The notes below the pieces were generated by a model. It searched no databases. It was not told the DNA's origin and saw nothing but the letters and a program-made list of their open reading frames with translations. Made by a program: the position numbers and the translations under genes. Positions 1 to 7,424 of a stretch of DNA of 8,467 bases are shown one piece after another. This DNA is from Candidatus Zhuqueibacterota bacterium. Its GTDB lineage: Bacteria > Zhuqueibacterota > Zhuqueibacteria > Residuimicrobiales > Residuimicrobiaceae. Position 1 is the first letter of the stretch, and each line of letters begins with the position of its first letter. Location of the stretch: NCBI GenBank assembly GCA_016934435.1, contig JAFGSU010000160.1, forward strand, positions 1-8,467. Direction: 5' to 3'.

Positions 1-3000
1 CTTCCAGGTTATTTTTTTCTCCTCGCCGATAGTCTCGAAGAACAGGATTTGATCCTGATTGGAGAACTGACCGGGTTCAATGCCGGGCGGCCGCAGGCCA
101 TAATCGATAAAGGCGTACGGTTTTTCCTCTCTGGTATAATTATCGATCAATTTGAAATTGGTAGTAATCCCGGGGATGTTGATGGGCGCGCCCATACTGC
201 CGTCGCTATTCCTGCGATGCACGGTGATGGGATCGGATTGCCCGTCATAGGTGTCGAGGATGGCGATGGAGACATCCATGGGATAGGGAATACCTTTTTC
301 AAAGTACCCGGCTGCGGAAAAGGCGGAAAAGGCATAATTATAATTCAACGGTTTTACGGTTCGCTCGACGTTCCATTTGGATTGCCCGATGATGCGATCG
401 ATCTTCATATCGTTCTCCAGATTCAGGCGCATACCGTAGAAAAAGTCGCGGCCGCCGTCCAGGTCTCTGGTGCGATCGGTCAGGGTGTCGGGATTGCCGG
501 CCCGGTCTTTCATGATTTCCATGATCAGGGCATCCACCAGGGTATCGGGATTGCTTTCATCGGTGATATCATAGACGCCGTAGCGGGTAGTAATGGGGGC
601 CCATTCCTGCGGATCGTTCAGATCGAGGTTGGGCTCGCCGCGCGTGGGCAGGCCGTCGTTTTCGCCGCTATCGCCGGTGCCCGGCTGGCCGTCGGCGCCG
701 ACGTCGTCCGTCAGGATATCCCAATCGCCGTCGTTATCGACGCCGTCGGAAGCGGTATCCTGAAAGCGGATTTCGAGCAGATGGTCCTCGGGAATCAGGC
801 CTTCATCGACGATTTCGATCGCTACGGTACCGGTGCCGAATGTCCCGGGCTGCGGTGTGGCTACGTTGCTCATATCGCGCTCGACGTAACCGGCGGCTTT
901 GGCTTCGGGCCGGACCTGCACCACGTTTCGCCCCAATTGCACGGTGCCGGCGCGATCAACGCTGATTTCGGGCACATTGAATGAAGGCTGGATTTCCAGC
1001 GCCACATCGCCATGGTCATAAGCCACGACGGCATAGTAATAGCTAAAACCGTTGTTGACGGTGGTATCGCGAAAGCTGTGCGCCAGACCGCTGTCGTCGC
1101 CCAGGTAGAATTCGGCGCCGTTGAAGCTTTTGGGAAAAAAGCCGGTGATACCGTCGATTTTGTCCCACTGTTTCAGCGGTGTGTTCATGATGCGGGCGCC
1201 GAAGCGGTCGGTGATGGGCTTGGTGTCTTCGAACGCGGGGTCCGAGGCGCGGAAGAGCAGATAGCCTTCGAAATCGTAGCCGCTCAATACGTCGTAGGAG
1301 AGTTCCGCGGCATCGTCCCAGTAAATCGTCACCTCGCCGTCGCCGGCCACGGCCCACACCGTGGGCATAGTGGGCGCCTTGGCAAAGTTATAGTTTTCGT
1401 CGTAGATTTTTTGCACGGTTCGTTTGGTATCGAGAATCTTGCTCTTGTGATCGCCGGGCAAATCTTCGGCGAACAGGATAGCGGTGGAGATGCGTTCGGT
1501 CTGTCCAGGTTTGAGCGAAAAATAGCCGGAGCCGTAAATCCAGTCGCCGTCCACTTTGACGCCGGTGCCGTTAAAGTAACCTGGCGTCATGAATCCCCAT
1601 ATTTTCTCGTCATCGCGCAGGGCGAACTTGTCGTAGGGATAGAAATAGTAAAAACTGGTCAGGCCTAATTGGTCCGATTCGCTGACGTCGGTTTTATCGA
1701 TGTGGGGTTCGCCCGGAGCATCGGTGCCGCGCCCGGAAGTGGGCAGGCCGTCGTTTTCACCGGTATCGAAGGTGCTGAACTGGCCGTCGAGGCCGACGTC
1801 GTCGTTTTGCGGGTCCCAATCGCCGTCGTTATCGATGCCGTCATCGCGGCGCTCGTCGATGAGCAGGTTGTCGCGGCCTTCGCCGGTGATATAATCGATG
1901 TATTTATAGCCGAGGTAGACGTAGCTTCGTTCGGTTACGCCCTGGGTAATTTCCACTTCGCTGTAGTTGTTTTCATCGATGAGGCCGTTCAGGTTATCGT
2001 CGAAGGTATTGAAACGCAGTTCTTCGACCTGCTGGCCCGGTTTAAAGACGATTCTGTTGCCTTTGGGGCCGGTGATGACCAGCGAATCGCCGGGCATGGG
2101 AACAACCTGTCGATCGAAGGTCTTATAGTCTATAACCACCACATCCTGCCCGGCTGACAGGTAGGTGGCTTGAAACATGGATTCTTCGATGGTCGGCCCC
2201 GAGCCGTTGCGGCCGTCGCCGTCGTTATCGATGCCGTCGTTGGAGTTGCCCGGGCTCTCGAGGAAAGCGCAGCCGGCGACGCCCACCGGGCTCCAACCGC
2301 CCTGGCCGATATTGTCGAAATCCCAGGAATAGGTCAGATTGTCCAGACGAATGAAATCGGCGCTATCGTCGCCGCCGTCTTCTCCGACCATATAACCGCA
2401 GATGATGGCAAAGACGACTTTGTCGTAAGCTGTGGTGCCGATGTTGGTGATATCGTTGACGAAAAAGAGCACGTCCTGGGCCAGCACCTGCGACCACTGA
2501 AAGCCGCGCGAGGTGGCCTGCAGGCCGAGGCCGCGGCGGGTCAAATCGGTGGAATCGGGATAAAATTGATACCGCGCATCATTGTAATCGTCCATGACGA
2601 AATAGCTTTCCTGGTCGGCGTTGAATACGTTTTTGCCAAAGTAACCGTTCCAGGCGGCGTGGTTGGGGTCTTTGTCCTCCGCATCATTGCGCCAGCCCGG
2701 ATCCTCGGGGATATTGAGCTTATCCGGCCAGAATTCCGGCCAGGATATGACCAGATGGCTCATGGCGATCAGGAGGGTGTCTTTGGCCGCATACCCCGGC
2801 AGCGCTTCCCAGGTCCACCAGGTCACGCCGTCGGTGGATTTGTCGCCGGTTCTGCCGCCGGCTATGGGCCCGCGCGGCGTGACCACCGAATGCTTCAATT
2901 CACCGTTGGCATCGGTGATCTCGGCGCCCACCATCATCAACTGATCGCCGATGTAGATGTGCCCGGACCCCTTCGGCCATTCCCCGCCTATGTCCTCCGG

Positions 3001-3177
3001 TTTGCTGACGACGCGGCCGATCAAACCGGAATTGTAAAAAGTCGTCTGAATGCGGTTGCCGTTATGGGTGCCGCGCCGCTCTTCAGTGAACAGGCCATGG
3101 GGCTTGGATTGAGCCAGACACATCTGTAAGCTCGAAAACAGCCCCATGATAATCATTAGAACAAATACTCTTCTCAT
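1..3177 (-). CDS. Very large secreted protein with FnIII-like region and Asp-rich calcium-type loops (3' end outside window)
   Basis: Reading the minus strand from the ATG at 3177, every codon down to base 1 is open: 1059 codons with no stop, so the gene continues past the left edge. The N-terminus (MRRVFVLMIIMGLF...CLAQS) is a basic start plus hydrophobic stretch, a Sec signal peptide with likely cleavage near residue 23. Aspartate-rich loops of thrombospondin-type-3/dockerin style occur at about residues 314-323 (DGIDNDGDGR), 393-402 (DDNLNGLIDE), 446-459 and 811-824. The last two lie in a ~34-residue duplicated segment. Residues about 603-740 look fibronectin-III-like: PTMPTVWAVAGDGEVTIYWD near the start and YYYAVVAYDHGD near the end. 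The start is supported by GGAA nine bases upstream. No enzyme motif was recognised. It follows a TonB-dependent receptor by 103 bases, so it probably acts at the cell surface with it. The substrate and C-terminal sorting signal are unknown. The reading frame is very secure; the function is inference. Confidence 0.9.
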   Translation of the reverse strand, partial: MRRVFVLMIIMGLFSSLQMCLAQSKPHGLFTEERRGTHNGNRIQTTFYNSGLIGRVVSKPEDIGGEWPKGSGHIYIGDQLMMVGAEITDANGELKHSVVTPRGPIAGGRTGDKSTDGVTWWTWEALPGYAAKDTLLIAMSHLVISWPEFWPDKLNIPEDPGWRNDAEDKDPNHAAWNGYFGKNVFNADQESYFVMDDYNDARYQFYPDSTDLTRRGLGLQATSRGFQWSQVLAQDVLFFVNDITNIGTTAYDKVVFAIICGYMVGEDGGDDSADFIRLDNLTYSWDFDNIGQGGWSPVGVAGCAFLESPGNSNDGIDNDGDGRNGSGPTIEESMFQATYLSAGQDVVVIDYKTFDRQVVPMPGDSLVITGPKGNRIVFKPGQQVEELRFNTFDDNLNGLIDENNYSEVEITQGVTERSYVYLGYKYIDYITGEGRDNLLIDERRDDGIDNDGDWDPQNDDVGLDGQFSTFDTGENDGLPTSGRGTDAPGEPHIDKTDVSESDQLGLTSFYYFYPYDKFALRDDEKIWGFMTPGYFNGTGVKVDGDWIYGSGYFSLKPGQTERISTAILFAEDLPGDHKSKILDTKRTVQKIYDENYNFAKAPTMPTVWAVAGDGEVTIYWDDAAELSYDVLSGYDFEGYLLFRASDPAFEDTKPITDRFGARIMNTPLKQWDKIDGITGFFPKSFNGAEFYLGDDSGLAHSFRDTTVNNGFSYYYAVVAYDHGDVALEIQPSFNVPEISVDRAGTVQLGRNVVQVRPEAKAAGYVERDMSNVATPQPGTFGTGTVAIEIVDEGLIPEDHLLEIRFQDTASDGVDNDGDWDILTDDVGADGQPGTGDSGENDGLPTRGEPNLDLNDPQEWAPITTRYGVYDITDESNPDTLVDALIMEIMKDRAGNPDTLTDRTRDLDGGRDFFYGMRLNLENDMKIDRIIGQSKWNVERTVKPLNYNYAFSAFSAAGYFEKGIPYPMDVSIAILDTYDGQSDPITVHRRNSDGSMGAPINIPGITTNFKLIDNYTREEKPYAFIDYGLRPPGIEPGQFSNQDQILFFETIGEEKKITWK

Positions 3178-3186
3178 TCTTGAATT

Positions 3187-3199
3187 TTCCTTTTTTTAT
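3187..3199 (-). promoter_or_regulatory. Ribosome-binding region of the secreted-protein gene
   Basis: On the minus strand the 13-mer ATAAAAAAAGGAA ends nine bases before the ATG at 3177. GGAA is a partial Shine-Dalgarno core preceded by an A-run. The same 13-mer sits in front of the receptor gene at 6210-6222, which supports both chosen starts and suggests matched translation of the two genes. Confidence 0.6.
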
Positions 3200-3238
3200 T
3201 CAAATTTATGTTTCAATTCTTGGATAACCTCATTTTTT

Positions 3239-3259
3239 CGCCCGAAATGATATCGGGCG
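3239..3259 (-). other. GC-rich stem-loop between receptor and secreted-protein genes
   Basis: CGCCCGA (3239-3245) and TCGGGCG (3253-3259) form a perfect 7-bp stem around a 7-base loop. In the direction of transcription the stem is followed by AAAAAA, not a U-run, so it does not look like an intrinsic terminator of the receptor gene. A role as mRNA-processing or stability element, or partial attenuator, is inferred from its place between two co-directional genes. Confidence 0.5.
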
Positions 3260-3263
3260 CCCC

Positions 3264-3286
3264 TTTTAAGGTTCATGCCCTTAAAA
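3264..3286 (-). other. AT-rich inverted repeat spanning the receptor stop codon
   Basis: TTTTAAGG (3264-3271) and CCTTAAAA (3279-3286) are exact inverted repeats with a 7-base loop. The repeat includes the TAA stop of the receptor gene (3281-3283). It is immediately followed, in the transcribed direction, by the GC-rich stem-loop at 3239-3259. The stem is weak, and its function is unknown. Confidence 0.4.
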
Positions 3287-6202
3287 ACTGAGTGACAATC
3301 CTACCTGTACCTGTCGCGGTTCGGCGTACCATTCCGGATGGCTGGCATTATCTTCCAGCGTGCTGACGCGATTGGCGTCGAAACTGGCGTTGCGGGTTTC
3401 CAGGGTGTATTCCGGACTGCCGGTATCGCTCCATACGTTATGCGGCGCGCGCTGATCGAAAACATTATACACATACATGAATACCGAAAGATCCAGTTTG
3501 TTAACGCTGAATTTTTTGAACAGGCGCAGATCGGTGCTGTTGACGCTGGGTTTGCGGGCGCTGTTCTCAGCCAGACCGCTGAAGGAGCCGCTGCCGGCCG
3601 CCTGGCCCACGGCAAAAGTGGGCGTATAGGGCGTGCCGGTCCAGTATCGCACCAGCAGGCTGACCCGCCAGTCGCCGGTGCCGACGCTGAGGTTGCCGTT
3701 GATGGTGTGGCGCTGATCCCACCCTAACGGCACTAATTGAATGCGCGGCGCATTGTTGTTGCTGCGATCGAAATAAGCGTCCTGCGGATTGGAGGCGCTG
3801 CCCTCCGCCACCATAAAGCTGTAATCGAACCCGGCTTCGAAATAGTTGGAATAACGCTTGGTCAACGCCAGGGTCACGCCTTTGACGTTGGAATAATCCT
3901 TGTTCTCGAACTGGGTATAGCTCACGCTGGGCAGATAGGTGGGAATGAGCGGACTGGCGCCGACCCAGTCGCGCACGTCGCGATAGAACAGGGTCACTTC
4001 CAGACCGAGGTCGGTGGTCACCTGCTGCGACAATCCGATTTCGTACATCACCGTGCGTTGCGGTTTCAGGTCCGCGTTGCTCAAAAAGGTGGTGTTGCCG
4101 GAGGTCTTGGAAACTTCCAGGTCGGGATTGGAATTGTCGGTACCGTCATTGGCGCCGTAGAGGATGCGGAACGACGGCATCTGGAAAAAATGACCGTAGG
4201 AGAAATGGATCACGCCCCGATCGGTGATCGGATAGGCGATGCCGAAGCGCGGGCTGACCTGCATTTTCGCTTTGGCTTTTTTGAACCAGAAAGCCTCGCG
4301 TTCGGCCAGAGTATATTCCACCAATTCGGAATCCGGCGTGGACGGACTGTAATTTTTATAGCGGTGTTCCGGTTTAAAAGGATCGTACAGGCTCGGGTCT
4401 TCGGGATCGGCGAGCATTTTCCCCTTGGAATCGAAATAATCGAAACGGAGGCCAAAGTTGACGATCATGTCCTTGAATTCCATCTTGTCCTGCACATAAG
4501 CGGCAAATTCAAGAGGATTATAATTATAGCCGTTTCGATCGGTGGTGCTGCGACTGGGGATGCTGGGTTTAAAGGGAGATATTTCTTCATTATTTACCAC
4601 CGCCGGAATGATGTTGAATTCATCCAGGGTCAGATCGTAAAAGCGCGCCTCCAGACCCGCCTTGAGCTGATGGGTTTTGGTCACCTGGCTGGTGATGTCG
4701 AATTTGGCCACATCGTAGCTGGTATTACGTTTAAAATGCTGCATCTGGGTGCCGCCATCGCTAAAGCTCCAGCTGGCAGGCGAGTTGAGGGAATCGGGAT
4801 GCACATAGCCTTTGCTGTCGCCGCCGATGGCTAAAACCGGCTGAAGGGTGGAAACGCCGCCGACGTCGACGGTGTCGACCCGCACGGTATCATAAGACAC
4901 GGCATTGAGGGGGTTCTCATAGACGTAATGCTGGTAATTGGAGGAAAAATGGGTAAATTTGGCCTCGTAAAACGTCTTGGTATTCACCGTATGGGTGAGG
5001 GTCAGGGTATGACTGAGGGCATCTTCGAACCTCTGGTAATTGGCGTCGGGATTATATTTGTAATAGCTGTTGTACCATTTGAACTGGTTGTCGTTGCCCA
5101 TGACGCCATAGGTGAGTTTCATATTGGACTTGAGCATATAGGCCAATTTAGCCTGGCCGCTGAACTTGCGATAAGGATTCATGGAGACCAGTTCGCCGTC
5201 GCCCTTGAGGCCCTGCGGCGTGAACCAGCGTTTGCCGTAGAGATAGCCCTCGTTGCTGAAATAGCGCGCGGTGGCGAAGAAGGTGAGCTGGTCGAGGAAA
5301 AGCGGGCCGCTGAGGCTGGCCTGGACGTTGTAGATGGCGTTCAGATCGCGCAGGGGATTGGTTTTTTTATATTCACCCGGCTGTGGGTCGCGGATGGCGC
5401 GCAGGCTGTCGCCTTCGGGTTCGACCACCCAGTAGATGTCGTCGTCATAGCTGAGGTAATCGCCGACGAAGGAGGAGATTTCGCCGTGGTATTGTTCGCC
5501 GCCTTCTTTGGTGACGATATTGACCACGGCCGACATGGCCTGGCCGTATTCGGCGTTAAAGGTGCCGCTGATGACCTGCAGCTCCTGTACTGAGGAGTTT
5601 TCCACCTGCACGCCGAGGTTGCCGGAATAATTATCGGTGGCGGCGATGCCGTCCACCCAGTAGGCCACCTCGCCGGTACGACCGCCGCGCACGTGGATGC
5701 CGCCGAATCCGTCGCGCACCAGGCCGGCCTGCAGTTCGAGCACGTCGGCTACTTCCTGTACCGGCATGGTTTCGATTTCATCGGAGCTGACGGCCGCCAG
5801 AGAAGAGGTCTTGTCTTTTTGTATCAGGGGGCGTTCGGCCACCACGGTGACCTGTTCACCCACATCTAACACCGTCTGACTGATGCGAAAATCGATGGTC
5901 GTGGTCATATCGACCGAGACTCTGACGTCGCTGATCAGCTTGGTCTGGTAGCCGATTAACATACAGCGCAGGGTGTAGGTGCCCGGCGGCACATTGATGA
6001 TCATAAAATAGCCATCCAGGTCGGTTGCCGCGCCCATGCTGGTGCCCTCCAGGATTATATTGACGCCCGGCAGGGTTTCGCCCGTACCCTGATCTTTAAC
6101 CGTGCCGACGATCTTGCCCGTGGTGCCGGCGTACAACTGTACGGCAAAAAGACAGACCAGCAGCAACGCTAATTTAAAACGAATGTGTGGATTTTGTCTC
6201 AT
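3281..6202 (-). CDS. TonB-dependent outer-membrane receptor with carboxypeptidase-regulatory-like N-domain
   Basis: The 973-residue protein has the full layout of an outer-membrane TonB-dependent transporter. A signal peptide covers about residues 1-25 (LLLVCLFAVQLYA, cleavage before GTT). A CarboxypepD_reg-like beta-sandwich spans about 28-112 (GKIVGTVKDQGTGETLPGVN, then DLDGYFMI and PPGTYTL). A possible TonB-box-like EQVTVVAERP lies at 116-125. The plug spans roughly 130-235, with HVRGGR and VDGI near 170-186 and VVNIVTKEGG at its end. The rest is a beta-barrel rich in alternating aromatic residues, ending in phenylalanine (VGLSLSF), the usual outer-membrane assembly signal. Such proteins import ligands using the TonB-ExbBD complex. 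The N-domain is typical of SusC-like receptors, but no SusD-like gene follows; a giant secreted protein does. The ATG at 6202 has GGAA seven bases upstream. Substrate is unknown; LacI linkage hints at a carbohydrate. Confidence 0.95.
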   Translation of the reverse strand: MRQNPHIRFKLALLLVCLFAVQLYAGTTGKIVGTVKDQGTGETLPGVNIILEGTSMGAATDLDGYFMIINVPPGTYTLRCMLIGYQTKLISDVRVSVDMTTTIDFRISQTVLDVGEQVTVVAERPLIQKDKTSSLAAVSSDEIETMPVQEVADVLELQAGLVRDGFGGIHVRGGRTGEVAYWVDGIAATDNYSGNLGVQVENSSVQELQVISGTFNAEYGQAMSAVVNIVTKEGGEQYHGEISSFVGDYLSYDDDIYWVVEPEGDSLRAIRDPQPGEYKKTNPLRDLNAIYNVQASLSGPLFLDQLTFFATARYFSNEGYLYGKRWFTPQGLKGDGELVSMNPYRKFSGQAKLAYMLKSNMKLTYGVMGNDNQFKWYNSYYKYNPDANYQRFEDALSHTLTLTHTVNTKTFYEAKFTHFSSNYQHYVYENPLNAVSYDTVRVDTVDVGGVSTLQPVLAIGGDSKGYVHPDSLNSPASWSFSDGGTQMQHFKRNTSYDVAKFDITSQVTKTHQLKAGLEARFYDLTLDEFNIIPAVVNNEEISPFKPSIPSRSTTDRNGYNYNPLEFAAYVQDKMEFKDMIVNFGLRFDYFDSKGKMLADPEDPSLYDPFKPEHRYKNYSPSTPDSELVEYTLAEREAFWFKKAKAKMQVSPRFGIAYPITDRGVIHFSYGHFFQMPSFRILYGANDGTDNSNPDLEVSKTSGNTTFLSNADLKPQRTVMYEIGLSQQVTTDLGLEVTLFYRDVRDWVGASPLIPTYLPSVSYTQFENKDYSNVKGVTLALTKRYSNYFEAGFDYSFMVAEGSASNPQDAYFDRSNNNAPRIQLVPLGWDQRHTINGNLSVGTGDWRVSLLVRYWTGTPYTPTFAVGQAAGSGSFSGLAENSARKPSVNSTDLRLFKKFSVNKLDLSVFMYVYNVFDQRAPHNVWSDTGSPEYTLETRNASFDANRVSTLEDNASHPEWYAEPRQVQVGLSLSF

Positions 6203-6209
6203 GCTGTTG

Positions 6210-6222
6210 TTCCTTTTTTTAT
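6210..6222 (-). promoter_or_regulatory. Ribosome-binding region of the receptor gene
   Basis: The minus strand carries ATAAAAAAAGGAA ending seven bases before the ATG at 6202. It is identical to the element in front of the secreted-protein gene at 3187-3199 and supports the chosen start. Confidence 0.6.
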
Positions 6223-6228
6223 ATTTAC

Positions 6229-6257
6229 TTTATATTTTTGGTGTTGGAACATTTGAA
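6229..6257 (-). promoter_or_regulatory. Candidate promoter of the receptor gene
   Basis: On the minus strand TTCAAA (6252-6257, 4 of 6 matches to the sigma70 -35) is separated by 17 bases from TATAAA (6229-6234, 5 of 6 matches to the -10). Transcription would start near 6222, giving a leader of about 20 bases. The -35 and part of the spacer lie inside the inverted repeat at 6243-6266, as expected for a repressible promoter. The region is AT-rich, so a chance match is possible, and readthrough from the LacI gene is an alternative. Confidence 0.45.
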
Positions 6258-6266
6258 CGTTCCAAC
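6243..6266. promoter_or_regulatory. Inverted repeat (possible operator) upstream of the receptor gene
   Basis: GTTGGAAC (6243-6250) and GTTCCAAC (6259-6266) are exact 8-bp inverted arms around 8 bases, with the inner palindrome GAACGTTC (6255-6262) at one side. It overlaps the candidate -35 of the receptor promoter. CpG-centred AACGTT cores are typical of LacI-family operators such as that of PurR. The 9-mer ACGTTGGAA here (minus strand, 6260-6268) recurs at 7353-7361 in front of the LacI gene. Binding by the neighbouring regulator is inference. It lacks a U-tract in the transcribed direction, so a terminator is less likely. Confidence 0.5.
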
Positions 6267-6279
6267 GTTTTAACGTTTA
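6248..6279. repeat. Four tandem 8-bp repeats, AACRTTNN type
   Basis: The plus strand reads AACATTTG, AACGTTCC, AACGTTTT, AACGTTTA without any break. Three copies have an exact AACGTT core with a strict 8-bp period and the first has one change (AACATT). The last copy includes the stop codon of the LacI gene (6277-6279). The array may be a cluster of operator half-sites or an intergenic repeat family of this genome. Confidence 0.7.
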
Positions 6280-7314
6280 TTCCACCTGTACGCGAAACGC
6301 CTGTTTGGCGCCGCAGCTTTCGCGAACGATGAGTTTGGCTTTGAGTTCTGTATAAAATCCATTATGGTGTACGCCCTGAATGCGCTGCAGCAGATGATCC
6401 ACCGCCATTTGCCCCATCTGGGCGATGGGCTGATGCATGGTGGAAAGCCCGACGAATTTAGCCAGCTCGATATCGTCAAAGCCGACCAGGGCGATATCGT
6501 CCGGTATGCGCAATCCGGCTTCTTTGGCGGCGCGCATTACACCCAGCGCCTGCACATCGCTGGCGACGAACAGGGCGGTGGGCAGTCGGGAATTCCGGGA
6601 CAGCAATCTTTTCATGGCCTTATAGCCGGCCGCTTCATTGAATCCGTGTTCGCCCACCCGGGCATCACAGATCTCCAGCCATTGATCATAAAAGGTTAAA
6701 TGATTCTCCTGTAATGCCTGTTTAAATCCTTCCAGCCGCAAGATGGCCGGATAACTGGATAGATGGCCGTCGATCATACCGATTTGCTCATGCCCCACCT
6801 GGATGAGATGCTGAGTGGCCAGATAGGCGCCTTCACGATTGGCGATGACGATAGAGTCGATTTGCGGGTGCATGTGGTCGACGATGACCACGGGAATCTG
6901 GGAATCGATAAATTTTTCGGCATACTCGTCGCTGACGCCGAGTGAAAAGATGAGGACACCGTCGGCACGCCGTTCAGTGAGGACGCGATCGAGGGTGGTG
7001 TCGCGCCGGTCCATCCGGTTTATGCTGTAGAGGATGAGATCATAATTATTATTTGACAGGGCGGCCTGCACGCTTTTAAGCAATTCGACGAAAAAGTAAT
7101 TGGTGAAAAAGGGAACGACGCTGGCGATGGTGAAGGTTTTTTTTCTGGCCAGGCTTTGTGCCAGGGCATGGGGCTGGTAATGAAGTTCTTTTATTATTTT
7201 CAGGACGTGTGCTTTGGTGGCCGGATTAATTTGCGCGCTGTTATTGATGGCACGAGAGACGGTGCCGATACCCACTCCGGCTTTTTTAGCTACATCGTAG
7301 ATAGTGACAGGCAA
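6277..7314 (-). CDS. LacI/GalR-family transcriptional regulator
   Basis: The 345-residue protein has the standard family length and layout. The N-terminal helix-turn-helix covers about residues 4-24 (TIYDVAKKAGVGIGTVSRAI), followed by the hinge helix ALAQSLARKKT at 50-60, where Leu55 matches the minor-groove leucine of LacI. A periplasmic-binding-protein-like ligand domain runs from about 62 to the end, with VVIVDH near 141-146 and, late in the domain, IPDDIALVGFDDIELA. The family binds CpG-centred palindromes and responds to sugars, nucleosides or related small molecules. The start is TTG at 7314: GGAG lies six bases upstream (7321-7324), an in-frame TAA occurs five codons upstream, and no other start codon lies between them. 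It is the first gene of the co-directional set, 74 bases before the receptor gene, so it is the likely local regulator. Effector identity cannot be read from the sequence. Confidence 0.96.
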   Translation of the reverse strand: MPVTIYDVAKKAGVGIGTVSRAINNSAQINPATKAHVLKIIKELHYQPHALAQSLARKKTFTIASVVPFFTNYFFVELLKSVQAALSNNNYDLILYSINRMDRRDTTLDRVLTERRADGVLIFSLGVSDEYAEKFIDSQIPVVIVDHMHPQIDSIVIANREGAYLATQHLIQVGHEQIGMIDGHLSSYPAILRLEGFKQALQENHLTFYDQWLEICDARVGEHGFNEAAGYKAMKRLLSRNSRLPTALFVASDVQALGVMRAAKEAGLRIPDDIALVGFDDIELAKFVGLSTMHQPIAQMGQMAVDHLLQRIQGVHHNGFYTELKAKLIVRESCGAKQAFRVQVE

Positions 7315-7320
7315 GCTCCA

Positions 7321-7324
7321 CTCC
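7321..7324 (-). promoter_or_regulatory. Shine-Dalgarno site deciding the TTG start of the LacI gene
   Basis: GGAG on the minus strand sits six bases before the TTG at 7314. An in-frame TAA a few codons upstream rules out a longer protein, so the TTG is the only start that keeps the complete helix-turn-helix. Confidence 0.7.
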
Positions 7325-7356
7325 GTTTAACAGGATACGATCGATGACCGGGACGT

Positions 7357-7370
7357 TGGAAGGCTTTCCA
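7357..7370. promoter_or_regulatory. Second operator-like near-palindrome in the LacI leader
   Basis: TGGAAGGCTTTCCA has TGGAA/TTCCA arms and one mismatched pair among seven. It shares GGAAG and TTCC with the perfect palindrome at 7400-7411, and the two centres are exactly 42 bp apart, four turns of B-DNA. Its left flank, ACGTTGGAA (7353-7361), also occurs on the other strand in the inverted repeat upstream of the receptor gene. A second, weaker binding site for the adjacent regulator is inferred. Confidence 0.4.
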
Positions 7371-7399
7371 TGCGCGGCATCGGGGAGGGGTGGTTTCAG

Positions 7400-7411
7400 G
7401 GAAGCGCTTCC
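7400..7411. promoter_or_regulatory. Perfect 12-bp palindrome, probable LacI-family operator
   Basis: GGAAGCGCTTCC is its own reverse complement and contains AAGCGCTT, fitting the LacI-family AANCGNTT core. It begins 13 bases after the -10 box of the LacI-gene promoter, so it lies just downstream of the expected transcription start near 7418. A repressor bound there would block transcription, which points to autoregulation by the LacI-family protein. Confidence 0.65.
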
Positions 7412-7424
7412 ATAAAACTTGAAA

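Noticed and set aside
49..3129. Long plus-strand open frames at 49-984, 1012-1668, 1669-2157 and 2170-3129
   Set aside because: They are antisense to a single unbroken minus-strand frame from 3177 to 1 that has a signal peptide, a ribosome site and recognisable modules. The plus-strand translations are low-complexity Val/Ile/Gly-rich strings from complementary codon bias.
3239..3259. Intrinsic terminator of the receptor gene
   Set aside because: The stem is followed by A residues, not U residues, in the transcribed direction, and the gap to the next gene is only 103 bases.
3338..5593. Plus-strand open frames opposite the TonB receptor gene (3338-3727, 3737-4834, 4928-5593)
   Set aside because: The minus-strand receptor is a full-length protein of a known family; these antisense frames have no family resemblance or start signals.
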